From positions 1,302,001 through 1,366,000 of the forward strand of contig NZ_CP085336.1 of NCBI RefSeq assembly GCF_020618475.1: a DNA stretch of 64,000 nt, read 5' to 3'. The position numbers and the translations under genes were made by a program. Of this stretch, positions 47,220-55,985 are shown piece by piece. The stretch is from Haladaptatus halobius (GTDB lineage: Archaea; Halobacteriota; Halobacteria; Halobacteriales; Haladaptataceae). Numbering within the stretch: the first letter of the stretch is position 1; each line of letters begins with the position of its first letter. The notes under the pieces were generated by a model, which was not told where the DNA came from, ran no database searches, and saw only the letters and a program-made list of their open reading frames with translations.

Positions 47220-48131
47220 TCAGTCCGGACGCTGGATCCGAGCAACTTCGGCGCGGAGTTCGTGCCGCTTCATAATGGTGAATCCGATGACGATGATGGG
47301 GAGACCCGCGGCCATCCGCCACGAAATCCGTTCGTCGAACAGTGCCCACCCCGTGACCGCTGCGATTATGGGAACGAGGTAGGTGATGAGCGTGACTTCG
47401 ATTGCCGGATGCCGGTCGAGCAAGAAGAAGAAAAGGATGTAGGAGACAGCAGTTGCGCCGACGCTGAGATAAAGCAGCGACGCGATTCCAGTCATCGTCA
47501 CGTTCATCGCCCACTGCTCACCGGAGAGGACGCTCAATCCGTGAATGATAACCCCACCAACCAGTGCCGACCACGCAGTCCACGTGGTGCTCGGGAGGGA
47601 CGTGGTAGCCCACCGAACCAGCACGCTTCCGGCCGCTAGACCGAAGACACCGACAAACAGGAGTGCCTTTCCGATCAGCGCGGTGGTGACTGTGGCCGTT
47701 TGGGTCGGCCAGACTAACAGGATTGTGCCACCGAAGCTGATGAACAATCCGACCAGCGAAACGGTCGTCAGTCGATCCTGTGGAAGCAGAATCCAGGAAA
47801 TCGCTACGGTTACGATGGGAGTGAAACCCATCATCAACCCCGAGAGTACGCTGGACGTGAGGTTCTGCCCGACGAACCAGACACCGTTTCCGACCGCGAT
47901 CCAGAAGACACCGCCGCCACAAATTGCGACCTTATCTGCACGCGTCCTCGGGTACCACACGTCGGTCGCGAGGCCCACGTAGCCTAAGAGGAGTCCACCT
48001 GCTATATAATAGCGAAACGCAGATAGTAATAGTGGCGGGAACGAGCGAAACCCTACCTCAGCTGCGGCCACTCCGAAGCCCCATAGACAAGCGACTGTAA
48101 AGAACGCTACAGCATCACGGAACCGAGCCAT
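47220..48131 (-). CDS. EamA/DMT-family transporter
   Basis: 303-aa membrane protein with about ten hydrophobic segments and two EamA repeats ('FFTVACLWGFGVAAAEVGFRSFPPLLLSAFRYY' and 'WTAWSALVGGVIIHGLSV' to the end). This drug/metabolite transporter type exports amino acids, nucleobases, sugars or other small molecules. Its position between folE and fhs, tail-to-tail with folE, is interesting (a C1 metabolite or pterin exporter?) but nothing in the sequence says so. Confidence 0.85.
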   Translation of the reverse strand: MARFRDAVAFFTVACLWGFGVAAAEVGFRSFPPLLLSAFRYYIAGGLLLGYVGLATDVWYPRTRADKVAICGGGVFWIAVGNGVWFVGQNLTSSVLSGLMMGFTPIVTVAISWILLPQDRLTTVSLVGLFISFGGTILLVWPTQTATVTTALIGKALLFVGVFGLAAGSVLVRWATTSLPSTTWTAWSALVGGVIIHGLSVLSGEQWAMNVTMTGIASLLYLSVGATAVSYILFFFLLDRHPAIEVTLITYLVPIIAAVTGWALFDERISWRMAAGLPIIVIGFTIMKRHELRAEVARIQRPD

Positions 48132-48189
48132 TGATCAATTGTGGGGGAGGTTTTGGAGATACCGCGGGTAGGGCTGTGTTGTTCGGCTC

Positions 48190-49917
48190 TCAGAACAATC
48201 CAGTGATGTTGCCGTCTTCGTCGATGTCCATCTCGGCAGCAGCGGGGTCGGCCGGGAGTCCCGGCATGGTCAGCGCGTCGGCCGTGAGCGCGACTAGGAA
48301 CCCGGCACCTGCTGAGGGGTATATCTCGCTGATTTCGAGTTCCCAGTCCTTCGGCGCACCCTTCTGGCTTGAGTCGTCGCTCAGTGAGTGGAACGTCTTT
48401 GACATGACGACGGGATAGTTATCGAAGCCGAGTTCCTTCATCCGCTCAATGTCGTCTAACGCACTCCCAGTGTATTTCACGTCCTCCGCACCGTACACCT
48501 CCGTCGCGACCGTGTGTATCTTTTCTTGGATCGAGTCATCGTCATCGTACAGCATCTCGAAGTCGTCCTCGTCGCTGACCTCGACTGCGTCGACGACGTT
48601 CTCAGCGAGATCGACACCGCCTTCACTGCCCTCGGCGAAGACGGTCGACTCTGCGGCTCTGACGTCCAGGTCGTTCCGGCAGTGATCCAAGACTGCCTGA
48701 ACCTCCTCGTCGGTATCATCGGGGAAGCGGTTGACCGAGACGACGACCGGAACGCCGAACTTCTGGAGGTTTCGAACGTGTTTGTCGATATTTTCGAAGC
48801 CCGCCTCGACGGCGTCGACGCCAGCTTCGCCGATCTCGTCGTAGTCGACCGGCCACTGATCCAGTCCGTGGTATTTAAGCGCACGGATAGAAGCGACGAG
48901 CACGACCGCGTTCGGGGTCATATCACCCATTCGGCAGACGACATCCATGAACTTCTCCGCGCCAAGGTCAGAACCGAATCCAGCCTCAGTTACGAGGTAG
49001 TCGCCCATCCCGAAGGCAGTCTTGTCGGCGATGAGCGAGTTCGTCCCGTGGGCGATGTTCGCGAACGGTCCGCCGTGGACGAACGCAGGCGTGCCCTCGA
49101 TAGTCTGGACGATGTTGGGCTTGATCGCGTCCTGAAGTAGCATCGTGACGGCGCCGGTCGCGTCGATGTCGTCGGCCGTGATCGGTTCGCCATTCTCATT
49201 GTATGCGACGATGATGCGAGCAACGCGCTCTTTGAGATCGGCGAGGTCATTGGCTAAACAGAGGACGGCCATCAGCTCAGACGCCGCAGTGAGGAGGAAT
49301 CCATCTTCGCGCGGTGTCCCACCGGTTTCGCCGCCGAGACCGATCACCGTCTCCCGAAGCACTCGGTCGTTCATATCGAGCGCGCGGGTCCAGGAGATGT
49401 CGTTGACGTTGATATTCAACTTGTTCCCTTGTGATATCTTGGCGTCGAGCATCGCCGCAATGAGATTGTGCGCCGAGGTGAGCGCGTGTAGGTCACCAGT
49501 GAAATGGAGGTTGATATCCTCCATCGGAAGAACCTGCGAGTGACCACCGCCGGCTGCGCCGCCCTTGACGCCGAACACTGGCCCAAGCGACGGTTCGCGG
49601 ATGGCGATCATCGCGTCCTCGCCGATGTGGTTGAGTGTCTGTCCGAGACCGACGGTCGTCACGGTCTTTCCTTCGCCCTTTGGAGTCGGCGTCATCCCCG
49701 TTACGAGTACGAGGTTCTGGTTCTTGCTCTCCGCTTGCTCGCGAAGGCGATTGATGGCGTGATGTTTGACCTTCGCCGTGTATTCGCCGAAGTACTGGAG
49801 ATCGTCGAGCCCGAGACCCCACGGTTCGACCAACTCCCAAATCGGTTCCATATCGGTCGACTGTGCTATCTTGTAGTCCGTTGGAATTGGCTCTTGGCTC
49901 TCGTCGGATACAGGCAT
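48190..49917 (-). CDS. fhs: Formate-tetrahydrofolate ligase
   Basis: 575-aa 10-formyl-THF synthetase. It links formate to THF using ATP, or runs backward releasing formate and making ATP. The P-loop 'TPTPKGEGKTVTTVGLGQ' and the signature 'REPSLGPVFGVKGGAAGGGHSQV' are intact, as are 'FVHGGPFANIAHGTNS' and 'VTEAGFGSDLGAEKFMD'. Length is normal. In an oxidative pathway the reverse reaction would conserve energy and pass formate to the dehydrogenase at 43058. The 49918-50236 gap shows nothing beyond promoter-like A/T stretches. Confidence 0.97.
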   Translation of the reverse strand: MPVSDESQEPIPTDYKIAQSTDMEPIWELVEPWGLGLDDLQYFGEYTAKVKHHAINRLREQAESKNQNLVLVTGMTPTPKGEGKTVTTVGLGQTLNHIGEDAMIAIREPSLGPVFGVKGGAAGGGHSQVLPMEDINLHFTGDLHALTSAHNLIAAMLDAKISQGNKLNINVNDISWTRALDMNDRVLRETVIGLGGETGGTPREDGFLLTAASELMAVLCLANDLADLKERVARIIVAYNENGEPITADDIDATGAVTMLLQDAIKPNIVQTIEGTPAFVHGGPFANIAHGTNSLIADKTAFGMGDYLVTEAGFGSDLGAEKFMDVVCRMGDMTPNAVVLVASIRALKYHGLDQWPVDYDEIGEAGVDAVEAGFENIDKHVRNLQKFGVPVVVSVNRFPDDTDEEVQAVLDHCRNDLDVRAAESTVFAEGSEGGVDLAENVVDAVEVSDEDDFEMLYDDDDSIQEKIHTVATEVYGAEDVKYTGSALDDIERMKELGFDNYPVVMSKTFHSLSDDSSQKGAPKDWELEISEIYPSAGAGFLVALTADALTMPGLPADPAAAEMDIDEDGNITGLF

Positions 49918-50236
49918 CGTGCTCAGAGGTTTTATCGCATCACGGTAAGAATATTGTCATATTTGTTAATATCGGGATAGGATGTGTTTGCGGTCGTCAA
50001 GAGAATAAGTAACGTCACTCATCATGAGTTTCAAATGATGTATGGAGGTTCGATGTTTTAGTCGTATCCATTTGACCGGAAAGTGGAGTCAACCGATCAC
50101 AGTCTCTCAAAAGCAATCAACGACCTCTGAATCGTCGGCGAAACCGGCTTCAGTGCATGGTTCTAGCGCCATCAGTGCCGAACTCGGCGGTGAGTTCGTC
50201 GTTAAGTTAATCAGGTCACCGATGTGGATATGTGTC

Positions 50237-52630
50237 ATGGAGTATCATGAAGCGGCGGATGTTTTGACGTCCCTACAACGGCGCCGTCCCGAATTCGGGA
50301 CGGAGACGACGGCCAGAATGCTCTCTCACTTCGAAAATCCGCAAGCCGACGTCGACTTCGTGCAAGTCGCCGGTTCCAACGGCAAAGGGAGTACAACATG
50401 TATGCTAGAGAGCGTGCTTCGGACTGCTGGTCTGGATGTAGGACTATTTACTTCCCCGTGTCTGAACGACTTTCGTGAACAGATCCGTGTCAATGGCCGG
50501 CCCATACCGAAAGAGCAGATCGTGGAGTATGTCGAGCGCATTGATCCCTGCCTCGAGCAACTTCAGATAGATGATGATATGCCGACACACTTCGAGGTTC
50601 TCACCGCGCTCGCTATCCACCACTTCAGTGTCGAAGACGTCGACGTCGCGATCCTTGAGGTCGGTATCGGCGGTCGCTACGATGCGACCAGCGCGATCGA
50701 CCCGATTGCGAGTGCGGTTACAAGCGTTAGCCTAGAGCATACCGATCTGCTCGGAGATACGGTGGAGGAGATCGCGCGCGACAAAGCCCAGGTCGCTCCA
50801 GCCGGAGCACCGCTCGTCACAGGGGCAGACGGGGCAGCATTGGAGGCCATCCGGGCGGAGACGGACATTATCACGGTTGGCGCAACCGGCACGGACGTTA
50901 TCGCGGTCGAGAACGGGATGAAATCCGACGTCGAGAGCGACGTATCCATCACGGGGCCCGACTGGACACTGGAAACCAACCTTTCACTGCTTGGCCAGTA
51001 TCAAGCGACGAACGCCGGCGTCGCCGCGGCCCTTGCCCGACAGGTCGCCGCAGTCGACGCATCGACGATAGCCAAAGGACTCCGTAAGGCAACCTGGCCG
51101 GGACGGTTCGAGATAGTCTCCACCGACCCGATGGTCGTCCTCGACGGATCCCACAACCCGGGAGCAGCCGCAAAGCTGAGCGACCTGCTCGGACGCTACG
51201 ACTACGACGACCTGCACGTCGTCTTTGCTGCGATGGCGGACAAGAATTACGAGGCGATGATTTCGAAACTCCCAACTGTCAATACCGCCTTCGTCACACG
51301 CCCTGACGTCGATCGCGCTGAGGATGTCGCCGTACTGGCCGACGCCTTCGACGGGCAGGCGAACACGGTCTATCAGGTCGAGTCCGTCCAAGAAGCCACA
51401 GAGCGAGCTCTTGCTGCGGCAGACGAAACGGACTTCGTGCTCGTCACTGGCTCACTGTACGCTGTCGCAGAGGCGCGAGATCGGTGGACACGATTAGTCG
51501 TCCCAAAAGATTGCGGACGGCAGGCAAACGAACGTAGGGTGTTTTCGGGGGCCAAATTCCCTGAGGTAACCGTCAACCACCTCGCTCATCGGAATCTCAC
51601 AACATCTCTACGACGCGACCAGGCCAAGCGGGTTGATCAGCGTCTCACGGCCATCGACGGTACGTGCGTGCGCTCTGAGGCAGGCGCGCCTGAGAAGCTC
51701 GTTGCGACGGGTCTCTCAGGGACAGTAACCCAGCTCCGTGAACTGGCCGACACCATCGAAACTGATGATCTGGGGTTACGACATCTCGCACGACAACTTA
51801 AGACGACCCTCGATGGGCCGACACCGGATGACCCATTCGATACCGATAGGACGGCCGTGATGGGGATCTTGAACGTCACCCCGGACAGTTTCTACGACGG
51901 TGGGGAATACGACCGGCTCGACATGGCGGTCGAGCGTGCCAAACAGATGGTCGCCTCCGGTGCGGATATCGTGGATGTCGGCGGGGAGAGTACCCGACCA
52001 GGTGCTGATTCAGTTTCCGTCAGTGAGGAGATCAACCGTGTCGTACCCGTCATTGAATCGATATCGTCGCTCGATGTCCCCATCTCTGTCGACACCCGGA
52101 AAGCCGCCGTCGCGGAAGCCGCACTCGACGCCGGGGCCGACATCGTCAACGATGTCTCAGGACTCGCTGATCCGGAGATGCGATTCGTCGTCGCCGACCA
52201 CGACGCGTCGCTAGTCCTCATGCACAGCCTGTCAACGCCCGTCGACCCGACCCGAACCGCAACCTACGATGACGTGGTCGAGGATGTCCTTCACGAACTC
52301 GCCGAACAAATCTTGCTGGCGGAACGAGCAGGTATCGACCGGGAACAGATCGTCGTCGACCCAGGCTGTGGGTTCGGAAAAGACGCGGCCGAGTCGTTCG
52401 ACCTGGTCGACCGACTACCGGAGTTCCGGGCACTCGCCTGTCCCGTAATGGTCGGTCACTCTCGGAAATCCATGTTCGAGCAAATCGGCTATCAGAGCGA
52501 AAAGAGACTTCCCCCGACGTTAGCAGTGACGGCGATGGCAGCCGAACGAGGGGCCGACGTAGTTAGAGTGCACGATATCCCGGAGAACATGGCCGTGATT
52601 CGGACAGTTACTGCCACGAAAAACGTGTGA
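50237..52630 (+). CDS. folCP: FolC-FolP fusion: folylpolyglutamate/dihydrofolate synthase plus dihydropteroate synthase
   Basis: 797-aa two-enzyme protein from the ATG at 50237 (MEYHEAADVL); the frame extends upstream to 50042, but that part lacks family similarity. Residues 1 to about 430 form a FolC domain: 'FVQVAGSNGKGSTTCMLESV' (P-loop), 'GLFTSPCLNDFREQIRVNG', 'EVGIGGRYDATSAI', and 'VLDGSHNPGAAAKL'. A linker of about 100 residues of unclear function follows. From about 530 a dihydropteroate synthase domain begins: 'VMGILNVTPDSFYDGGEY', 'GADIVDVGGESTRPGA', 'SVDTRKAAV', 'NDVSGL', and 'GHSRKSMF'. Fusion of these two folate enzymes is a known haloarchaeal arrangement. Confidence 0.95.
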   Translation: MEYHEAADVLTSLQRRRPEFGTETTARMLSHFENPQADVDFVQVAGSNGKGSTTCMLESVLRTAGLDVGLFTSPCLNDFREQIRVNGRPIPKEQIVEYVERIDPCLEQLQIDDDMPTHFEVLTALAIHHFSVEDVDVAILEVGIGGRYDATSAIDPIASAVTSVSLEHTDLLGDTVEEIARDKAQVAPAGAPLVTGADGAALEAIRAETDIITVGATGTDVIAVENGMKSDVESDVSITGPDWTLETNLSLLGQYQATNAGVAAALARQVAAVDASTIAKGLRKATWPGRFEIVSTDPMVVLDGSHNPGAAAKLSDLLGRYDYDDLHVVFAAMADKNYEAMISKLPTVNTAFVTRPDVDRAEDVAVLADAFDGQANTVYQVESVQEATERALAAADETDFVLVTGSLYAVAEARDRWTRLVVPKDCGRQANERRVFSGAKFPEVTVNHLAHRNLTTSLRRDQAKRVDQRLTAIDGTCVRSEAGAPEKLVATGLSGTVTQLRELADTIETDDLGLRHLARQLKTTLDGPTPDDPFDTDRTAVMGILNVTPDSFYDGGEYDRLDMAVERAKQMVASGADIVDVGGESTRPGADSVSVSEEINRVVPVIESISSLDVPISVDTRKAAVAEAALDAGADIVNDVSGLADPEMRFVVADHDASLVLMHSLSTPVDPTRTATYDDVVEDVLHELAEQILLAERAGIDREQIVVDPGCGFGKDAAESFDLVDRLPEFRALACPVMVGHSRKSMFEQIGYQSEKRLPPTLAVTAMAAERGADVVRVHDIPENMAVIRTVTATKNV

Positions 52631-52637
52631 TCAGGAT

Positions 52638-52750
52638 TTGACCTCCTCCGCACTATGCCCTTCGATTCGGAGGACGCCCTCCACCATACAGGTACCAGAG
52701 AATGGACGCACGATGCCTACTGCTCGACCTCCGCCTAAAGACGGAGGTAT
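52638..52750. repeat. IS200/IS605-like end remnant with hairpin
   Basis: Contains a TTGACCTCCTCC start and a six-base perfect stem (CCTCCG at 52728-52733 with CGGAGG at 52742-52747). The same TGACCTCCTCC-type words recur at about 54454. They resemble the non-coding ends of IS200/IS605/IS1341-type elements frequent in haloarchaea. No tnpA or tnpB is present. It also may terminate folCP transcription. Confidence 0.45.
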
Positions 52751-52885
52751 GCGCTCGTATTCATATCACCGAATCTGTTCGTCTCTCAAATATAGCAGAT
52801 ATGTAGATCAATAAGTGCAGTTCTGGGAGATGTCGGCATTTTTCATAACCGTAACTACACCGGGTTCTACGGCTCACACGTGACC

Positions 52886-52894
52886 TATATAAAT
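52886..52894 (+). promoter_or_regulatory. TATA box of the DmdA-like gene
   Basis: TATATAAAT, the clearest TATA box in the window. It lies about 56 bases before the ATG at 52950, giving an expected leader of roughly 30 bases. The rest of 52751-52949 shows nothing else. Confidence 0.65.
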
Positions 52895-52949
52895 AGCAGG
52901 AATTATTAACACTGTCTTTTATTACCTTCTGTAAACCTAATCCACAGGT

Positions 52950-54335
52950 ATGCCAGAGAGCAACGACCATCCAAATCATCCTGGTGTCGATCAGTCAGAT
53001 CGCGTACTACCGAGAAACCTGCGTCAGACTGGTGACCCCGGCATTGAGATGCTGGTCTCCACGCGCGTTCGCAAATCTCCTTTCTTCGATAAGTCCTTCA
53101 ACGAAGAAGGTGCCTGGCGGTGTACGGTGTACAACCGAATCTACCACCCTCGCGGTCTTGTCGAGCCGGAAGACGGCGGCGCGATGGCCGAATATGAGGC
53201 GCTGACCGAGAAGGTAACGTTGTGGGACGTCGCCGTCGAACGTCAGATTCGTGTGAAGGGACCGGACGCGGAAGCGCTCACCAACTACGTCATCACTCGG
53301 GATGCGACCGAAATCGAGCCGATGCGCGGGAAGTACGTCATCCTCTGTAACGAGAATGGTGGTATCTTGAACGATCCGGTGTTACTACGCATTTCGGAGG
53401 ACGAGTTCTGGTTCTCTCTCTCCGACTCCACACTCATGCAGTGGTTGCAGGGTGTCAACGTCGGTAAGGACTTCGACGTTGAGATCGACGAAATCGACGT
53501 TGCACCGATGCAGATACAGGGTCCGCTATCCGAAGATGTGCTGATCGACGTTGTCGGTGAGGAGGTCAGCGAAATCCCGTACTATGGCCTTATGGAGGCT
53601 GAGATTAATGGTTGTCCGGTGCTGGTGAGCCAGACCGGTTTCTCGGGCGAGAAGGGGTTCGAGATTTACGTGAAAGACGCGATGGAAAACGCCGAGCGCG
53701 TCTGGGATCCAGTCATGGAATCGGTCAAAAACCATGGCGGAATGCAGATCGCACCCGGGCATCATCGTCGCATTGCGGCGGGCATCCTCTCGTGGGGGCA
53801 GGACATGGATCACGAGACCTCCCCGTTCCAAGTCAACTTGGGATATCAGGTGCCGGACGGCAAGGAGGCTGACTACATCGGCAAAGAGGAACTCGAACGG
53901 CAGAAAGAGCTGGTAGAGGGCGGCGAGTTCCCGTTCAACCACAAGCTAGTGGGCCTGAAGATGGCCGGCGAACCAATTCGGGACTACGCTCCCGACTTCT
54001 GGCTCATCTCCGATCCCGAGTCGGGTGAGGAGTGCGGCTACATGACGTCACCGTGGTGGAATCCCGACCTGGAGACGAATATCGGACTCGGCTTCGTACC
54101 GGCGGACAAACTCCGGTCGGAGACCAGCGTGCCGCTCAACGACGAAATTTACGAGGAAGATCTCGATATCGAGTTCGAGGTGCACCTACCGGACGAGTAC
54201 GCTGAAGAGGAGGACGAGCCAGTGTACGCTACTGTGGCAAGAGTTCCGTTCAAGGAGTCAGTCAATCCGAGCGCGCGCGAACAGGCCAAGCTAAACGCAA
54301 AGAAGGAAGCGGAAGCTGAAAGCAGCGACGACTGA
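52950..54335 (+). CDS. GcvT/DmdA-like THF-dependent methyltransferase
   Basis: 461-aa member of the aminomethyltransferase (GcvT) family, which moves methyl or methylene groups to THF. The N-terminal part, 'RKSPFFDKSFNEEGAWRCTV' then 'YNRIYHPRG', followed by 'LWDVAVERQIRVKGPDA' (91-107), is the pattern of dimethylsulfoniopropionate demethylase DmdA rather than GcvT. 'GGILNDPVLL' (137-146) has N-D-P where glycine-cleavage GcvT usually has D-D. The THF-site stretch 'TGFSGEKGFEIY' (229-240) is intact. A charged C-terminal extension (Lys/Glu/Ala/Ser-rich) exceeds the usual DmdA length. No gcvH or gcvP is nearby. Substrate inferred as a methylated osmolyte (DMSP or a betaine); LigM-type aryl demethylation is an alternative. 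Confidence 0.82.
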   Translation: MPESNDHPNHPGVDQSDRVLPRNLRQTGDPGIEMLVSTRVRKSPFFDKSFNEEGAWRCTVYNRIYHPRGLVEPEDGGAMAEYEALTEKVTLWDVAVERQIRVKGPDAEALTNYVITRDATEIEPMRGKYVILCNENGGILNDPVLLRISEDEFWFSLSDSTLMQWLQGVNVGKDFDVEIDEIDVAPMQIQGPLSEDVLIDVVGEEVSEIPYYGLMEAEINGCPVLVSQTGFSGEKGFEIYVKDAMENAERVWDPVMESVKNHGGMQIAPGHHRRIAAGILSWGQDMDHETSPFQVNLGYQVPDGKEADYIGKEELERQKELVEGGEFPFNHKLVGLKMAGEPIRDYAPDFWLISDPESGEECGYMTSPWWNPDLETNIGLGFVPADKLRSETSVPLNDEIYEEDLDIEFEVHLPDEYAEEEDEPVYATVARVPFKESVNPSAREQAKLNAKKEAEAESSDD

Positions 54336-54453
54336 TCGACCGTAGTCGCCCGGGCCAAACAACTGCAATAGATTTTTTACTTCGCATGGGTAGATAGGCA
54401 GTATATTCTGCAGATTTATCTTCAGCTTCTTGCTGATCCAAGTGTCGGACATT

Positions 54454-54535
54454 GACCTCCTCCACGCCCTAAAGGATGTGGTAGCTCACACAATAACAGC
54501 GCGAAAGCCCACGACTGAAGTCGTGGGGAACTGAC
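54454..54535. repeat. IS200/IS605-like end remnant with perfect hairpin
   Basis: GACCTCCTCC is followed by CCACGCCCTAAAGGATGTGG and then a perfect eight-base stem CCCACGAC-TGAA-GTCGTGGG at 54508-54527. This is the sort of terminal hairpin found at the right end of IS1341/TnpB-type elements. No transposase gene is present, so it is a solo end or a small non-autonomous element between the DmdA-like gene and glyA. Confidence 0.55.
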
Positions 54536-54561
54536 AACAGAACTAATCCCGGACGGACCCG

Positions 54562-55818
54562 TCAGTTGTAGAGTGGGTACTCGTCCGTGAGTTCGTTGAC
54601 GCGGGCGCTGACGTCGGCCATGACGGCTTCGTACTCGGGGGCGTCGATGACGTCGTAGATGAGGTCAGCGACCTCGCGGCAGGCTTCCTCATCGAAGCCG
54701 CGGGTCGTGAGCGCTGGCGTGCCGATACGGATACCTGAGGGATTGAAAGGAGATCGTGTCTCGCCCGGAACTGTATTTGCGTTCAAAACGATGCCAGCGC
54801 CCTCCAGTGTCGTTTCGACCTCTTTCCCCGTAGTGTCAGGATGGGACGGCCTAAGATCCACCAAGACGAGGTGGGTGTCCGTGCCACCCGAGACGAGGTC
54901 AAGGCCGTGCTCCTGTAGACGGTCACCGAGTGCCTTCGCATTAGCGACGGTCTGCTCGGCGTACTCGTCAAACGAGGGGTCGAGAGCTTCGCCGAACCCG
55001 ACCGCTTTCCCTGCGATGTTGTGCATCGCTGGTCCGCCCTGCGCACCAGGGAACACCGCGCTATCGACGTCGGCAATGTATTCTTCGCCACACATGATAA
55101 TACCGCCGCGACCGGCGCGAATGGTCTTGTGCGTCGAACCGGTAACGAAGTCCGCCACACCGACGGGCGACTCGTGAACGCTCGCGGCGACCAGTCCGGT
55201 GATGTGTGCGATGTCAGCGATGTGATAGGCATCGACAGCATCTGCGGTCGCCTGAATGCGCTCGAAGTTGACCTCTCGGGGATACGCTGAATACCCGGAG
55301 ACGATGATATCCGGTTCAAATTTCTCGGCCGTCTCGTGCAGACCCTCGTAGTCAACGTATCCCGTCTCAGGATCAATCTCGTATTGCTCAACATCGTAGA
55401 CCTGACCGGCGAAGTTAGCAGGGTGGCCGTGTGAGAGGTGACCACCGTGGGTCAGGTCCAGGGAGAGGATCTTATCACCAGGTTCCAGCATCGCCAGATA
55501 CACTCCCATGTTCGCCTGCGAGCCCGAGTGCGGCTGGACGTTGACGTGGTCTGCGCCCCACAGTTCTTTGGCTCGGTCGATGGCCAATTGTTCGATCTCG
55601 TCAGCATATTCACAACCGCCGTAGTATCGCTCCCCCGGATACCCTTCGGCGTAGTTGTTGGTGAGTTCTGAGCTCTGGGCCTCCATGACCGATTCTGAGA
55701 CGTGGTTTTCGCTCGCGATCATCGCCAGCGTATCGTCCTGACGAACGCGTTCGGCCTTGAGGAACTCAGCGACGGTTGGATCAGTCTCGCGGAGGGTGTC
55801 GTACTTCATGAGTAGCAT
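54562..55818 (-). CDS. glyA: Serine hydroxymethyltransferase
   Basis: 418-aa PLP enzyme converting glycine plus 5,10-methylene-THF to serine, and the reverse. The Schiff-base lysine is K231 in 'TGSTHKTIRAGRGG'; other landmarks are 'MIASENHVSESVMEAQSS' near 33-50, 'NNYAEGYPGERYYGGCEYAD' and 'DIAHITGLV'. The first ATG (55818) is supported by a TATA-like element about 24 bases upstream, giving a leaderless message; the ATG three codons later is less likely. It links the methyl-derived C1 pool to biosynthesis. Confidence 0.97.
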   Translation of the reverse strand: MLLMKYDTLRETDPTVAEFLKAERVRQDDTLAMIASENHVSESVMEAQSSELTNNYAEGYPGERYYGGCEYADEIEQLAIDRAKELWGADHVNVQPHSGSQANMGVYLAMLEPGDKILSLDLTHGGHLSHGHPANFAGQVYDVEQYEIDPETGYVDYEGLHETAEKFEPDIIVSGYSAYPREVNFERIQATADAVDAYHIADIAHITGLVAASVHESPVGVADFVTGSTHKTIRAGRGGIIMCGEEYIADVDSAVFPGAQGGPAMHNIAGKAVGFGEALDPSFDEYAEQTVANAKALGDRLQEHGLDLVSGGTDTHLVLVDLRPSHPDTTGKEVETTLEGAGIVLNANTVPGETRSPFNPSGIRIGTPALTTRGFDEEACREVADLIYDVIDAPEYEAVMADVSARVNELTDEYPLYN

Positions 55819-55835
55819 ACCGATCCGGACATAGA

Positions 55836-55849
55836 ATAATTTTATCTTC
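55836..55849 (-). promoter_or_regulatory. TATA element of glyA
   Basis: Read on the minus strand: GAAGATAAAATTATT. Centred about 24 bases upstream of the glyA ATG at 55818, matching a leaderless haloarchaeal promoter. Confidence 0.55.
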
Positions 55850-55985
55850 GACAGAAGATGATAGATTGTCGACTATCTGTGTTTGAGGCTACCATAGTAT
55901 GACAGGTCTATCACTGTTCGTGAATACAGTCGATAGAATAGCAGCACGTAACTAGCGCTCGATAACTTCGTGTACCCGTCCGAGG

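Noticed and set aside
50042..50236. Upstream extension of the folCP frame
   Set aside because: No FolC similarity, biased composition, and the ATG at 50237 matches the usual FolC start.
52950..54335. Plain glycine-cleavage T protein
   Set aside because: No gcvH or gcvP nearby, longer than GcvT, and LWDVAVERQ and NDP motifs point to DmdA-like proteins.
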